Assembly: GCA_035942915.1 (NCBI GenBank) | Contig: DASZCR010000325.1 | Coordinates: forward strand, 1-12,825 | From: DASZCR01 sp035942915 | Lineage (GTDB): Bacteria; Acidobacteriota; Blastocatellia; Pyrinomonadales; Pyrinomonadaceae | DNA length: 12,825 nt | Reading direction: 5' to 3' | Translations under genes and position numbers: made by a program | In this document: positions 7,026-12,795 of the stretch, in pieces | Position numbering within the stretch: position 1 is the stretch's first letter | Layout: the number at the start of each line of letters is the position of its first letter | The notes under the pieces: generated by a model | Seen by the model: the letters and a program-made list of their open reading frames with translations, nothing else | Told to the model about the DNA's origin: nothing | The model's database searches: none

Positions 7026-7054
7026 GTGACTGTAGACCATTATCCGCGTATAAA
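7026..7054 (+). promoter_or_regulatory. Candidate promoter for the DCC-family gene
   Basis: GTGACT (7026-7031) and TATAAA (7049-7054) are separated by exactly 17 bases, matching the -35 and -10 consensus at four and five of six positions. Transcription would start near 7061 and give a leader of about 68 bases. It overlaps the candidate msrP promoter on the opposite strand. Confidence 0.5.
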
Positions 7055-7067
7055 ATTGCGCTTACAA
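7039..7067 (-). promoter_or_regulatory. Candidate promoter for msrPQ
   Basis: On the minus strand TTGTAA (7067-7062) and GATAAT (7044-7039) are separated by 17 bases, matching consensus at four and five of six positions. Transcription would start near 7032, about 93 bases before msrP. The leader contains a CGCGCG/CGCGCG inverted repeat around AAATTA (6981-6998). Confidence 0.5.
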
Positions 7068-7128
7068 GCCGCCGCGCCGTGCTCGAACTTCGCGGCCGCC
7101 GACGGCGTTTAAGATGTTGGAGAGGGTC

Positions 7129-7554
7129 ATGAACAGAGAGCCGAAACAACTGAGCGGGCGGTTGGAAGTCTACACGGACGGGCAGTGTCCTCTGTGTCGG
7201 TGGTCGCGCCAGCGCGTCGAGCCGTTCGACCGCGAAGGGCGCATCGAGTGGCTCGACTACAATCAGCCGGAAGGGCTGGCGCGCGCCACGCCGCGCACCT
7301 TCCGCGAGTTGGCCGAAGAGATGCACGTCCGGCGGCCTGACGGCACATGGTCGAAAGGCTTCGCCGCGTGGATAGACGTGCTCGGTGTGCTGCCGCGCTT
7401 ACGCTGGCTCGCGCGCGTGCTCTCGGTCTGGCCTTTCACGCGCCTCGGCCCCATCTTCTACCGCAACCTCGCGCGCCGCCGCTATCAACTCTTCGGCATC
7501 CCGCCGCCCTGCGACCCCGAAGGCGTCTGCTCGCTCCACAAGCACCCGCGCTAA
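7129..7554 (+). CDS. DCC-family thiol-disulfide oxidoreductase (DUF393)
   Basis: A 141-residue protein. Its N-terminus carries the family signature: a strand LEVYTDG followed by DGQCPLC (17-23), a CxxC-type site like that of thioredoxin-fold enzymes, then WSRQRVEPFDREGRIEWLDY. The DGTWSKGFAAWIDVL segment is the second conserved block, and the end holds PLARRRYQLF-like basic residues with a final CDPEGVCSLH that could be a second Cys pair. The family is predicted to catalyse thiol-disulfide exchange, but substrates are largely unknown. ATG 7129 is preferred because GGAG (7119-7122) sits six bases upstream; ATG 7114 is in frame but precedes that site. It is divergent from msrP and shares its control region, which fits a joint role in redox repair (inference). 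Confidence 0.85.
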   Translation: MNREPKQLSGRLEVYTDGQCPLCRWSRQRVEPFDREGRIEWLDYNQPEGLARATPRTFRELAEEMHVRRPDGTWSKGFAAWIDVLGVLPRLRWLARVLSVWPFTRLGPIFYRNLARRRYQLFGIPPPCDPEGVCSLHKHPR

Positions 7555-7731
7555 ACCTCAAACTCGTCAACAGCTACCGTACGCTCCGGGAGAGCCGCGC
7601 GCAGGCCACGCGAAGGCGTGCTGCGGCATCTAAATGTACGTCCAAAAATGATGGCGCAGAAGCGCGCCAAATGTTGGAAATAAAATGTTTGTGACGCCTT
7701 CTCACGGGCGTAAAAGAGTGAGGAATGGGTG
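7555..7731. other. Intergenic region with a small hairpin
   Basis: No gene is seen. TGGCGC (7652-7657) and GCGCCA (7664-7669) form a 6-bp hairpin without a T-tract. The AT-rich stretch 7674-7690 just after it may hold the promoter of the following gene, whose AGGA is at 7721-7724. Confidence 0.35.
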
Positions 7732-8469
7732 ATGATGACAAGGAAAATTAATTCGGTTTTCGCGGCACTTTTGCTGGTTTTCGTAGCCACTTTCAGCGCC
7801 TTTGCGTTGCCCGTCGAGAAGACGGCCGAGACGCGCGATGCGGCCGCTACTGCTCGCGTGCGCGTGCCGCTCAATCTCGCCGTGCTTGTTCAGGACGACT
7901 TGGTGTCTCGCGTCGGCAACGAACTCGAACTGACGCGCAACTTCATCCGCGAACTGCCCGCAGGCTCGCGCGTCATGGTGGCCTACGTGACGAGCGGCTC
8001 TTTGCAGGTGCGTCAGGCGTTTACGACCGACCTCGAAGCGGCGTCGAGGGCTTTGCGCGTCCCGGTCGGCAGCACCACTGCTTCGCCTTACAATCCTTAT
8101 ACGGAAGTGCGCGACGCGCTCAAGCGTTTTCCTGCCGATAACGGCAACCGTAACGCGCTGCTCTTAATCTCCGACGGTCTCGACGTGTCGCGCGGCTTCG
8201 ACGCCGCTTCGAGCATCAACTCGATAGACCTTCAGCGCGCCGTCCGCGAGGCGCAGAAGCGCAACGTCGCCGTCTACTCGTTCTATGCGCCTTCGGCCGG
8301 ACTCACGAGTTGGAATCGCACGGCCATCAGCTTTGGTCAGAGCGCGCTCAATCGCCTCTCCAAAGAGACCGGCGGACGTGCCTTCTTTCAAGGCTCAAGC
8401 TTCGTGACCTTCGACGCTTACTTCAGAGACTTGAGCCGCACGCTCAACCAGCAGTCCGTCGGCGAATAA
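7732..8469 (+). CDS. Secreted VWFA-related protein of the acidobacterial type
   Basis: A 245-residue precursor. Residues 1-25 are a signal peptide (basic MMTRK, core FAALLLVFVATF, cleavage near SAFA). The rest is a compact von Willebrand A domain with alternating strands and helices: LNLAVLVQDDLVSR, SRVMVAYVTSG, a Thr-containing NPYTEVRDAL, ALLLISDGLD (145-151) and VAVYSFYAP, ending with a GGRAFFQGSSF strand. This resembles the VWFA-related proteins expanded in Acidobacteriota (TIGR03436-like), though it is shorter. The metal-site motif DxSxS is not intact: the equivalent segment reads DDLVS (55-59), with Leu for the first Ser. ATG 7732 lies seven bases after AGGA (7721-7724); GTG 7729 and ATG 7735 are alternatives. 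A terminator follows. Partner and role are unknown. Confidence 0.8.
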   Translation: MMTRKINSVFAALLLVFVATFSAFALPVEKTAETRDAAATARVRVPLNLAVLVQDDLVSRVGNELELTRNFIRELPAGSRVMVAYVTSGSLQVRQAFTTDLEAASRALRVPVGSTTASPYNPYTEVRDALKRFPADNGNRNALLLISDGLDVSRGFDAASSINSIDLQRAVREAQKRNVAVYSFYAPSAGLTSWNRTAISFGQSALNRLSKETGGRAFFQGSSFVTFDAYFRDLSRTLNQQSVGE

Positions 8470-8512
8470 GCGCGACGAGCGATTGCATCAAGCCGCCTAC
8501 GGGCGGACGGCC

Positions 8513-8562
8513 AACGCCGACCGGGAGAGACGTTAGACTCTTTCGGTCGGCGTTCCGCTTTT
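8513..8562 (+). terminator. Intrinsic terminator after the VWFA gene
   Basis: The stem pairs 8513-8529 with 8538-8554 (17 bp, outer 11 perfect, two G-T wobbles inside) around an 8-base loop. CCGC then leads into TTTT (8559-8562). The hairpin begins 43 bases after the VWFA stop. Confidence 0.8.
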
Positions 8563-8630
8563 GTGCTAAAGTTAGCGCCGCGCCCTCCTCGCGCCGCAGA
8601 AGTTTCATCGACGCTTCACGTCTGAACTCT

Positions 8631-8645
8631 TCGGGGATTCCCCGA
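8631..8645 (+). other. Small palindrome in the leader of the next gene
   Basis: TCGGGGATTCCCCGA is a near-perfect palindrome ending eight bases before the ATG at 8654, where a ribosome-binding site would be expected. It could mask the start or be a protein-binding site. No Shine-Dalgarno is visible beside it. Confidence 0.35.
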
Positions 8646-8653
8646 CCCGCACC

Positions 8654-9019
8654 ATGAAGGACAGGAAAATAATCGAATACTGCGTTATCGTCGAAGGCTC
8701 TTACCTGACGGAGACGGACGCCGAGCACGCGTTGCGCGACCCCTTCATCGAAGACTGGGTGGAGCAGACCGGGCGCTTCCGCATACACAATCTCGGCGAG
8801 ATGGAGGTCGTCCCCGGCGTCGTCCTCGGCTCGCTCGGCGTCACGATGCTCGACGACGGCCTCTTCGAGATTGCCAGCACCGACCCCGGACACCCGCTCA
8901 CCGAACACAAGGCCAAAGGCGTCGCCGAAGCCCTCCGGCGGCAGGCGATGTTCGACGAAATCACGGTCGAACCCCGCGAGCCATTCGACGACGACGAAAG
9001 GGCAGAAGGTGATAGGTAA
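8654..9019 (+). CDS. Hypothetical acidic protein ending inside a repeat element
   Basis: A 121-residue soluble, acidic protein with no signal peptide or membrane segment, which I do not recognise. It begins MKDRKIIEYCVIVEG, a likely strand, followed by LGEMEVVPGVVLGSLGVTML, then a helix HKAKGVAEALRRQAMFDEI, and ends in a very acidic tail EPREPFDDDERAEGDR. The last codons GGT-GAT-AGG and the TAA stop come from the first heptads of repeat copy 2 (9010-9019), so the true ancestral C-terminus may have been longer or shorter. ATG 8654 has no clear Shine-Dalgarno. Codon use and GC bias match neighbours, and the longest opposing frame has no recognisable motif, so I take this strand as coding. Confidence 0.7.
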   Translation: MKDRKIIEYCVIVEGSYLTETDAEHALRDPFIEDWVEQTGRFRIHNLGEMEVVPGVVLGSLGVTMLDDGLFEIASTDPGHPLTEHKAKGVAEALRRQAMFDEITVEPREPFDDDERAEGDR

Positions 9020-9105
9020 TAAGTGATAGGTGATGGGTGATGGGTGATAGGAGAAAACCTGTCTTTCTCTTATCACCTATCACCCATCACCTATCACTTA
9101 TCTAC
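9010..9105. repeat. Palindromic heptamer-repeat element, copy 2
   Basis: Six heptads (9010-9051; TGATAGG, TAATAAG, TGATAGG, TGATGGG, TGATGGG, TGATAGG), the spacer AGAAAACCTGTCTTTCTCT (9052-9070), then four complementary heptads (9071-9098; TATCACC, TATCACC, CATCACC, TATCACT) and a partial TATCTAC. Positions 9019-9056 pair with 9064-9101 as a 38-bp stem with no mismatch and two G-T wobbles, because the spacer ends AGAAA and TTTCT also pair. The loop is ACCTGTC (9057-9063). It holds the stop codon of the upstream gene and ends 25 bases before the macro-domain start. Confidence 0.93.
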
Positions 9106-9130
9106 ACCGGCGTGCGTCCCGGAGTTTTTG

Positions 9131-9706
9131 ATGATAGATTCGTTGCACCAACAAACTAAGTTGGAGTTTCTCGGTGGGCGCGTCCGCGTCGTCGTCGGGG
9201 ACATTACGCGGCAGGAGGTTGATGCCGTCGTAAACGCGGCAAATAGTACGCTGATGGGCGGCGCAGGCGTCGACGGGGCGATTCACAGGGCGGGCGGCGA
9301 GGAGATTCTTGCCGAATGCAGGGAGATTCGGCGCACACTCTACCCGCAGGGATTGCCGACGGGCGAGGCCGTCCTGACGACGGGCGGGAGGCTTCCTGCG
9401 CGTTACGTCATTCATACGGTCGGGCCTGTGTGGGGGCACGAGGGCGGGCGCGAGGCCGAACTGTTGGCCGCCTGCTACCGCAACTCGCTGGCTCTGGCGA
9501 CCGGGCGCGGACTCAAGAGGTTGGCCTTCCCGGCCATCTCGACCGGCGTATACGGTTATCCGCGCGCAGAGGCGGCGGCCGTCGCCTCCGAGGCGATTGC
9601 GGACTTTCTCGCCGCCGACGAAACGCTCAGCGAGGTGCGCCTCGTCTTCTTTTCGCCGGATGACGCGAACAAGTTTTTGAAAAATCACAGATGGGAAGAG
9701 CTGTGA
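9131..9706 (+). CDS. Macro-domain protein (ADP-ribose / O-acetyl-ADP-ribose binding or hydrolysis)
   Basis: A 191-residue single-domain protein of the MacroD-like type. It shows GDIT (23-26), VNAANSTLMGGAGVDGAIHRAGG (34-56; catalytic-loop Asn-Ala-Ala-Asn and the Gly-rich loop), GLPTGEAVLTTGGRLPA, YVIHTVGPVW and FPAISTGVYGYP, which together form the ADP-ribose site. The family removes ADP-ribose from proteins or deacetylates O-acetyl-ADP-ribose in the cytoplasm. ATG 9131 has GGAG (9121-9124) six bases upstream. The frame is open upstream to 9044, but that extension merely translates the repeat arm (SPITYHL-type peptide) and is rejected. The stop TGA (9704-9706) is the first three bases of repeat copy 3, so the gene sits exactly between two repeat elements. 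Confidence 0.95.
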   Translation: MIDSLHQQTKLEFLGGRVRVVVGDITRQEVDAVVNAANSTLMGGAGVDGAIHRAGGEEILAECREIRRTLYPQGLPTGEAVLTTGGRLPARYVIHTVGPVWGHEGGREAELLAACYRNSLALATGRGLKRLAFPAISTGVYGYPRAEAAAVASEAIADFLAADETLSEVRLVFFSPDDANKFLKNHRWEEL

Positions 9707-9792
9707 TAGGTGATGGGTGATAGGTGATAGGAGAAAACCTGTCTTTCTCTTATCACCTATCACCCATCACCTATCACTTATTACCTGTCACT
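9704..9792. repeat. Palindromic heptamer-repeat element, copy 3
   Basis: Four heptads (9704-9731; TGATAGG, TGATGGG, TGATAGG, TGATAGG), the same 19-base spacer as copy 2 (9732-9750), and six complementary heptads (9751-9792; TATCACC, TATCACC, CATCACC, TATCACT, TATTACC, TGTCACT). Positions 9703-9736 pair with 9744-9777 in a 34-bp stem with one G-T wobble and loop ACCTGTC (9737-9743). It matches copy 2 without a difference over about 59 bases (9043-9101 against 9723-9781). The macro-domain stop codon lies at the stem base, and the glucan phosphorylase start is 10 bases past the last heptad. Confidence 0.93.
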
Positions 9793-9802
9793 TGAGAATT
9801 CA

Positions 9803-11974
9803 ATGAGTACTGCGACGATGAGTGAGAGTGAGCCGACCGCAGAGGTCGAGCAGTTGGGACGTGAGTTACCGGAGACGCTGGAAGCTTTGGAGCGACTCTC
9901 TCGGAATTATTGGTGGAGTTGGGCGGCGGACGGCGTGGCGCTGTTCCGCGACCTCGACCCGGAACTGTGGGAGAAGTGTGAGCATAATCCTCGTCGGCTG
10001 TTGGCGGAGACGAGCGAGTTCAACCTGATGAGGATGGCGACTGAGCCGCTCTACATCGAGCGCGTGCGCCGTCTGGCGGAAAGTTTCGACGCTTATCTGA
10101 ACCCTTCGGCGCGCACGTGGGCGAGCGAGCACGCGCCGGAGATTACGAGCGACAACCCGGTCGCATACTTCTGCGCCGAGTTCGGCGTGCACAACTCTCT
10201 GCCGCTCTACTCCGGCGGCCTCGGCATCCTCGCGGGCGACCATCTCAAATCGGCCAGCGACCTCGGCCTGCCGCTCATCGCCGTCGGCCTGCTCTATCAT
10301 CACGGCTATTTCCGCCAACGCGTGCGCCGGGACGGCTGGCAGGAGGAGTCTTACAGCAAGATTAAGCTCTCCGAGATGCCGCTCACGCTTGCGCGCGGCG
10401 CGGACGGTCAGCCCGTTCGGGTCGAGTTGGAGGTGCGCGGGCGCAGGGTGCTCGTGCAGGCATGGCGGGCAGACGTGGGACGCGTGCCGCTCTACCTGCT
10501 CGACACCAACATCGAGGAGAACCATCACATAGACCAACTCATCTCAGGCCATCTCTACGGCGGCGACCGCGAGACCCGTTGCGTGCAGGAGATGGTCTTA
10601 GGGATAGGCGGCGTCCGGCTGCTGCGTCTGCTCGGCGTCGAGCCGCACGTCTTTCATCTCAACGAAGGCCACTCGGCTTTCCTGACTTTGGAACTGGCGC
10701 GCGAGTTGACCGAGAAGGGCTTGAGCTTTGACGAGGCGGCGCGAGCCGTGCGCGGACGCTGCGTTTTTACGACGCACACGCCCGTTGCCGCAGGCCACGA
10801 CGAATTCAGCCAGACGCTTATCGAAGCCTGCTTCGGCGAGTCTTACCGCAATGCGCTCGGACTGGCGCGCGAGGAGTTCATCAATCTCGGTCGCGTCGGC
10901 AGCGGAGACGCGTCCGAGTTGTTCGGCCTGACGCCGCTCGCTCTGCGCATGTGCCGCTCGGCCAACGGCGTGAGCCGCAAACACGGCGAGGTCTCGCGCG
11001 AGTTATGGACGAAGATGTGGCCGGGAAGGCACGTCGATGAAGTTCCGATAACGCATGTCACCAACGGCGTCCACGCGCCGACGTGGGTTTCGCCGCTGCT
11101 GCGTTCGGTCTTCGAGCGACGCGTCGGTGTGGACTGGGCTGAGGTCGCACACGACGCGGAGCGTTGGGCGCGCGCCGTCGAGTCTGTGACGGATGAAGAG
11201 TTGTGGCAGACGAGCCGCCTGCTCAAGCAGAGGCTTATCGCCTTCGTCCGCAGGCGTCTCTATCAGGCGCGTCTACAGCAGGGCGAAGCGGGCGAGTTCA
11301 CAGAGGCCGCGCAGACGACCTTTGACCCGGAGGCTCTGACCATCGGGTTTGCGCGCCGCGTCGCCGCCTACAAGCGTTGGAGTCTGATTCTGACGGACAC
11401 GGAGCGTCTGTTGCGTCTCATCTCGGACGCGGAGCGCCCCGTGCAGTTCGTCTTCGCCGGTAAGGCGCACCCGCAAGACCAGGGCGCGAAGCTCATCCTG
11501 CAACAACTCGCGCACTGGAAACTCGACCCGCGCGTGATGCGCCGCGCCGTCTTCCTACAGGACTACGACCAGGAGATAGCACGCCATCTCGTGCAGTCGG
11601 TTGACGTGTGGCTCAACGTGCCGCGACGCCCGCTCGAAGCTTCCGGCACAAGCGGCGAGAAGGTGGCGATGAACGGCGGCCTCAACCTCTCGGTGCTCGA
11701 TGGCTGGTGGCCTGAAGGTTACGATGGGACGAACGGTTGGGCTGTGGGCGGGACGGGCGCGACCGAAGAGGCGGCGAGCGAAGACCTACAGGACGCGCTC
11801 TCGCTCTATCAAGTGCTCGAAAACGAGGTCGTGCCTCTTTACTACGAACGCGACGAGGCGGGCATCCCGCGTCGTTGGGTCAAGATGATGCGACGCGCCA
11901 TCCAGACGCTCGTCCCGGTCTTCAACAGCGACCGCATGGTGCAGGAATACACGCGCAAAATCTACCTCGGCTGA
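9803..11974 (+). CDS. glgP: Alpha-glucan phosphorylase (GT35, DUF3417-containing type)
   Basis: A 723-residue PLP enzyme that releases glucose-1-phosphate from glycogen or maltodextrins in the cytoplasm. The N-terminal DUF3417 module (about 20-110) is seen in LERLSRNYWWSWAADGVALF. The catalytic body begins with AYFCAEFGVHNSLPLYSGGLGILAGDH (about 115-140) and VGLLYHHGYFRQ. Further landmarks are HLNEGHSAFL, FTTHTPVAAGHDEF and TNGVHAPTWVSP. The PLP site is SGTSGEKVAMNGGLN with Lys620, which stands for the GTGNMKFALNGA motif of classical phosphorylases, followed by LDGWWPEGYDG. The length and motifs fit the shorter TIGR02094 branch. ATG 9803 has a poor Shine-Dalgarno; ATG 9818 is an alternative. 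It is preceded by repeat copy 3 and followed by a 13-bp hairpin. No other glycogen gene is adjacent. Confidence 0.95.
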   Translation: MSTATMSESEPTAEVEQLGRELPETLEALERLSRNYWWSWAADGVALFRDLDPELWEKCEHNPRRLLAETSEFNLMRMATEPLYIERVRRLAESFDAYLNPSARTWASEHAPEITSDNPVAYFCAEFGVHNSLPLYSGGLGILAGDHLKSASDLGLPLIAVGLLYHHGYFRQRVRRDGWQEESYSKIKLSEMPLTLARGADGQPVRVELEVRGRRVLVQAWRADVGRVPLYLLDTNIEENHHIDQLISGHLYGGDRETRCVQEMVLGIGGVRLLRLLGVEPHVFHLNEGHSAFLTLELARELTEKGLSFDEAARAVRGRCVFTTHTPVAAGHDEFSQTLIEACFGESYRNALGLAREEFINLGRVGSGDASELFGLTPLALRMCRSANGVSRKHGEVSRELWTKMWPGRHVDEVPITHVTNGVHAPTWVSPLLRSVFERRVGVDWAEVAHDAERWARAVESVTDEELWQTSRLLKQRLIAFVRRRLYQARLQQGEAGEFTEAAQTTFDPEALTIGFARRVAAYKRWSLILTDTERLLRLISDAERPVQFVFAGKAHPQDQGAKLILQQLAHWKLDPRVMRRAVFLQDYDQEIARHLVQSVDVWLNVPRRPLEASGTSGEKVAMNGGLNLSVLDGWWPEGYDGTNGWAVGGTGATEEAASEDLQDALSLYQVLENEVVPLYYERDEAGIPRRWVKMMRRAIQTLVPVFNSDRMVQEYTRKIYLG

Positions 11975-12005
11975 AGCTTCACAGGAAGAGGCCGCGCAAG
12001 TCTGT

Positions 12006-12045
12006 CAAGGGTCGTGCGCCGCGCTTTGTCGCCGCACGACCCTTG
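12006..12045 (+). terminator. Hairpin after the glucan phosphorylase gene
   Basis: CAAGGGTCGTGCG (12006-12018) and CGCACGACCCTTG (12033-12045) are perfect complements around a 14-base loop, starting 31 bases after the stop. No T-tract follows, so it is a terminator-like or 3'-protecting hairpin and not a classical intrinsic terminator. Confidence 0.65.
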
Positions 12046-12109
12046 CGCTAATATCAGAAGCCAAGTCCTTAATTAATCTTGAAGCGTAAACAGCCGGCGG
12101 ACTATTCCG

Positions 12110-12442
12110 ATGGAAAACCGATTCGTCCCAGTAGCCGACAATCAAGAGTTGGAGCAACTCATCGCGCGCTCGCACGACGCGCCGGTGCTGCTCTTCAAGC
12201 ACAGTTCGACGTGCCCGATTAGCGCGACGGCCTACAAGGAGATGACGAAGCTGACGCGCGAGATTGCGCTCGTCGTCGTCCAGAGGTCGCGCGACGTCTC
12301 ACGCGAGATAGAGGCGCGCACGGGCGTCCGCCACGAGTCGCCGCAGGCGCTCGTCCTGCGTCACGGCGAGGCCGTCTGGTCTGCCTCGCACTGGAACGTC
12401 ACGGCCGACGCCGTCGAACGCGCGCTCGAAGAACACAAATGA
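12110..12442 (+). CDS. ytxJ: YtxJ-type bacillithiol system redox-active protein
   Basis: A 110-residue thioredoxin-fold protein. Strand PVLLFKHSSTCPIS (25-38) carries the single active-site C35 in the TCPIS motif that marks the YtxJ/DUF2847 family. The rest follows the fold: IALVVVQRSRDVSREIEARTGVRHESPQALVLRHGEAVW, with a cis-Pro at ESPQ, and a final helix AVERALEEH. Family members are found in bacteria that make bacillithiol and are thought to remove bacillithiol from protein cysteines in the manner of a monothiol glutaredoxin. Only the sequence match is visible here, and the bacillithiol synthesis genes are not in the window. ATG 12110 has only a weak GGCGG upstream. Its stop overlaps the start of the DUF971 gene, indicating translational coupling. 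Confidence 0.88.
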   Translation: MENRFVPVADNQELEQLIARSHDAPVLLFKHSSTCPISATAYKEMTKLTREIALVVVQRSRDVSREIEARTGVRHESPQALVLRHGEAVWSASHWNVTADAVERALEEHK

Positions 12443-12795
12443 CCGACACAGCGCCGAGACGCGGCCCGGCCGTCGAGCCGCGCGAGATTATGCAGGAGGG
12501 CGACGCGGCTGTGCGCGTGACGTGGGCGGACGGCCGCATCTGTCGCTACACTGCGGCCGAGTTGCGACGCGCCTGTCCGTGCGCGCAGTGCGTCAACGAG
12601 TGGACGGGCGAGCGGATGTTGCAGCCCGCGTCCATCGCTGACGACCTCTCGATTGCAGACCTCGACCTCGTCGGTCGTTACGCGCTCACGTTCCGCTTCG
12701 GCGACCAACATCAGACGGGCATCTACAGCTTTCGCTACCTGCGCGAGTTGTGTGAGCGCGCGGAGGATGAGAGCGGCGCTCCTGCGGACTCTTAA
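12439..12795 (+). CDS. DUF971 domain protein (gamma-butyrobetaine hydroxylase N-terminal-like)
   Basis: A 118-residue protein formed by one DUF971 domain. It shows the domain's usual blocks: VRVTWADGRICRYTAAELR (25-43), then RACPCAQCVNEWTGE (44-58) with a Cys cluster C46, C48 and C51 (C35 lies nearby), ISIADLDLVGRYALTFRFGDQHQTGIYSFRYLREL at 70-105, and an acidic tail. DUF971 occurs alone, at the end of plant HCF101/Mrp-type iron-sulfur carrier proteins, and at the start of gamma-butyrobetaine hydroxylases; the cysteines could bind a metal or an iron-sulfur cluster (inference). Its ATG overlaps the ytxJ TGA as ATGA, so the two are co-translated. The ORF ends 30 bases before the right edge, where no further signal is seen. 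Confidence 0.9.
   Translation: MTDTAPRRGPAVEPREIMQEGDAAVRVTWADGRICRYTAAELRRACPCAQCVNEWTGERMLQPASIADDLSIADLDLVGRYALTFRFGDQHQTGIYSFRYLRELCERAEDESGAPADS

Noticed and set aside
5995..7029. Plus-strand open frame of 344 codons opposite msrP
   Set aside because: Antisense to a full-length MsrP with Tat signal and molybdopterin Cys; composition is V/R/E-rich without motifs.
6940..7326. 129-codon N-terminal extension of msrP
   Set aside because: It passes through the divergent promoter region and overlaps the DCC gene; the Tat signal begins just after ATG 6939.
8444..9076. Minus-strand open frame of 210 codons opposite the 8654 gene
   Set aside because: Its N-terminus is translated repeat, it covers a terminator, and no domain is recognisable; the plus-strand frame is preferred, though not with certainty.
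9044..9130. N-terminal extension of the macro-domain protein (MIGENLSFSYHLSPITYHL)
   Set aside because: It is a translation of the stop-free repeat arm. The true start at 9131 has GGAG at correct spacing and the domain begins right after it.
729..9792. CRISPR array
   Set aside because: The repeat unit is 7 bases with no unique spacers between units, and the arrays are palindromic; this is not CRISPR architecture.
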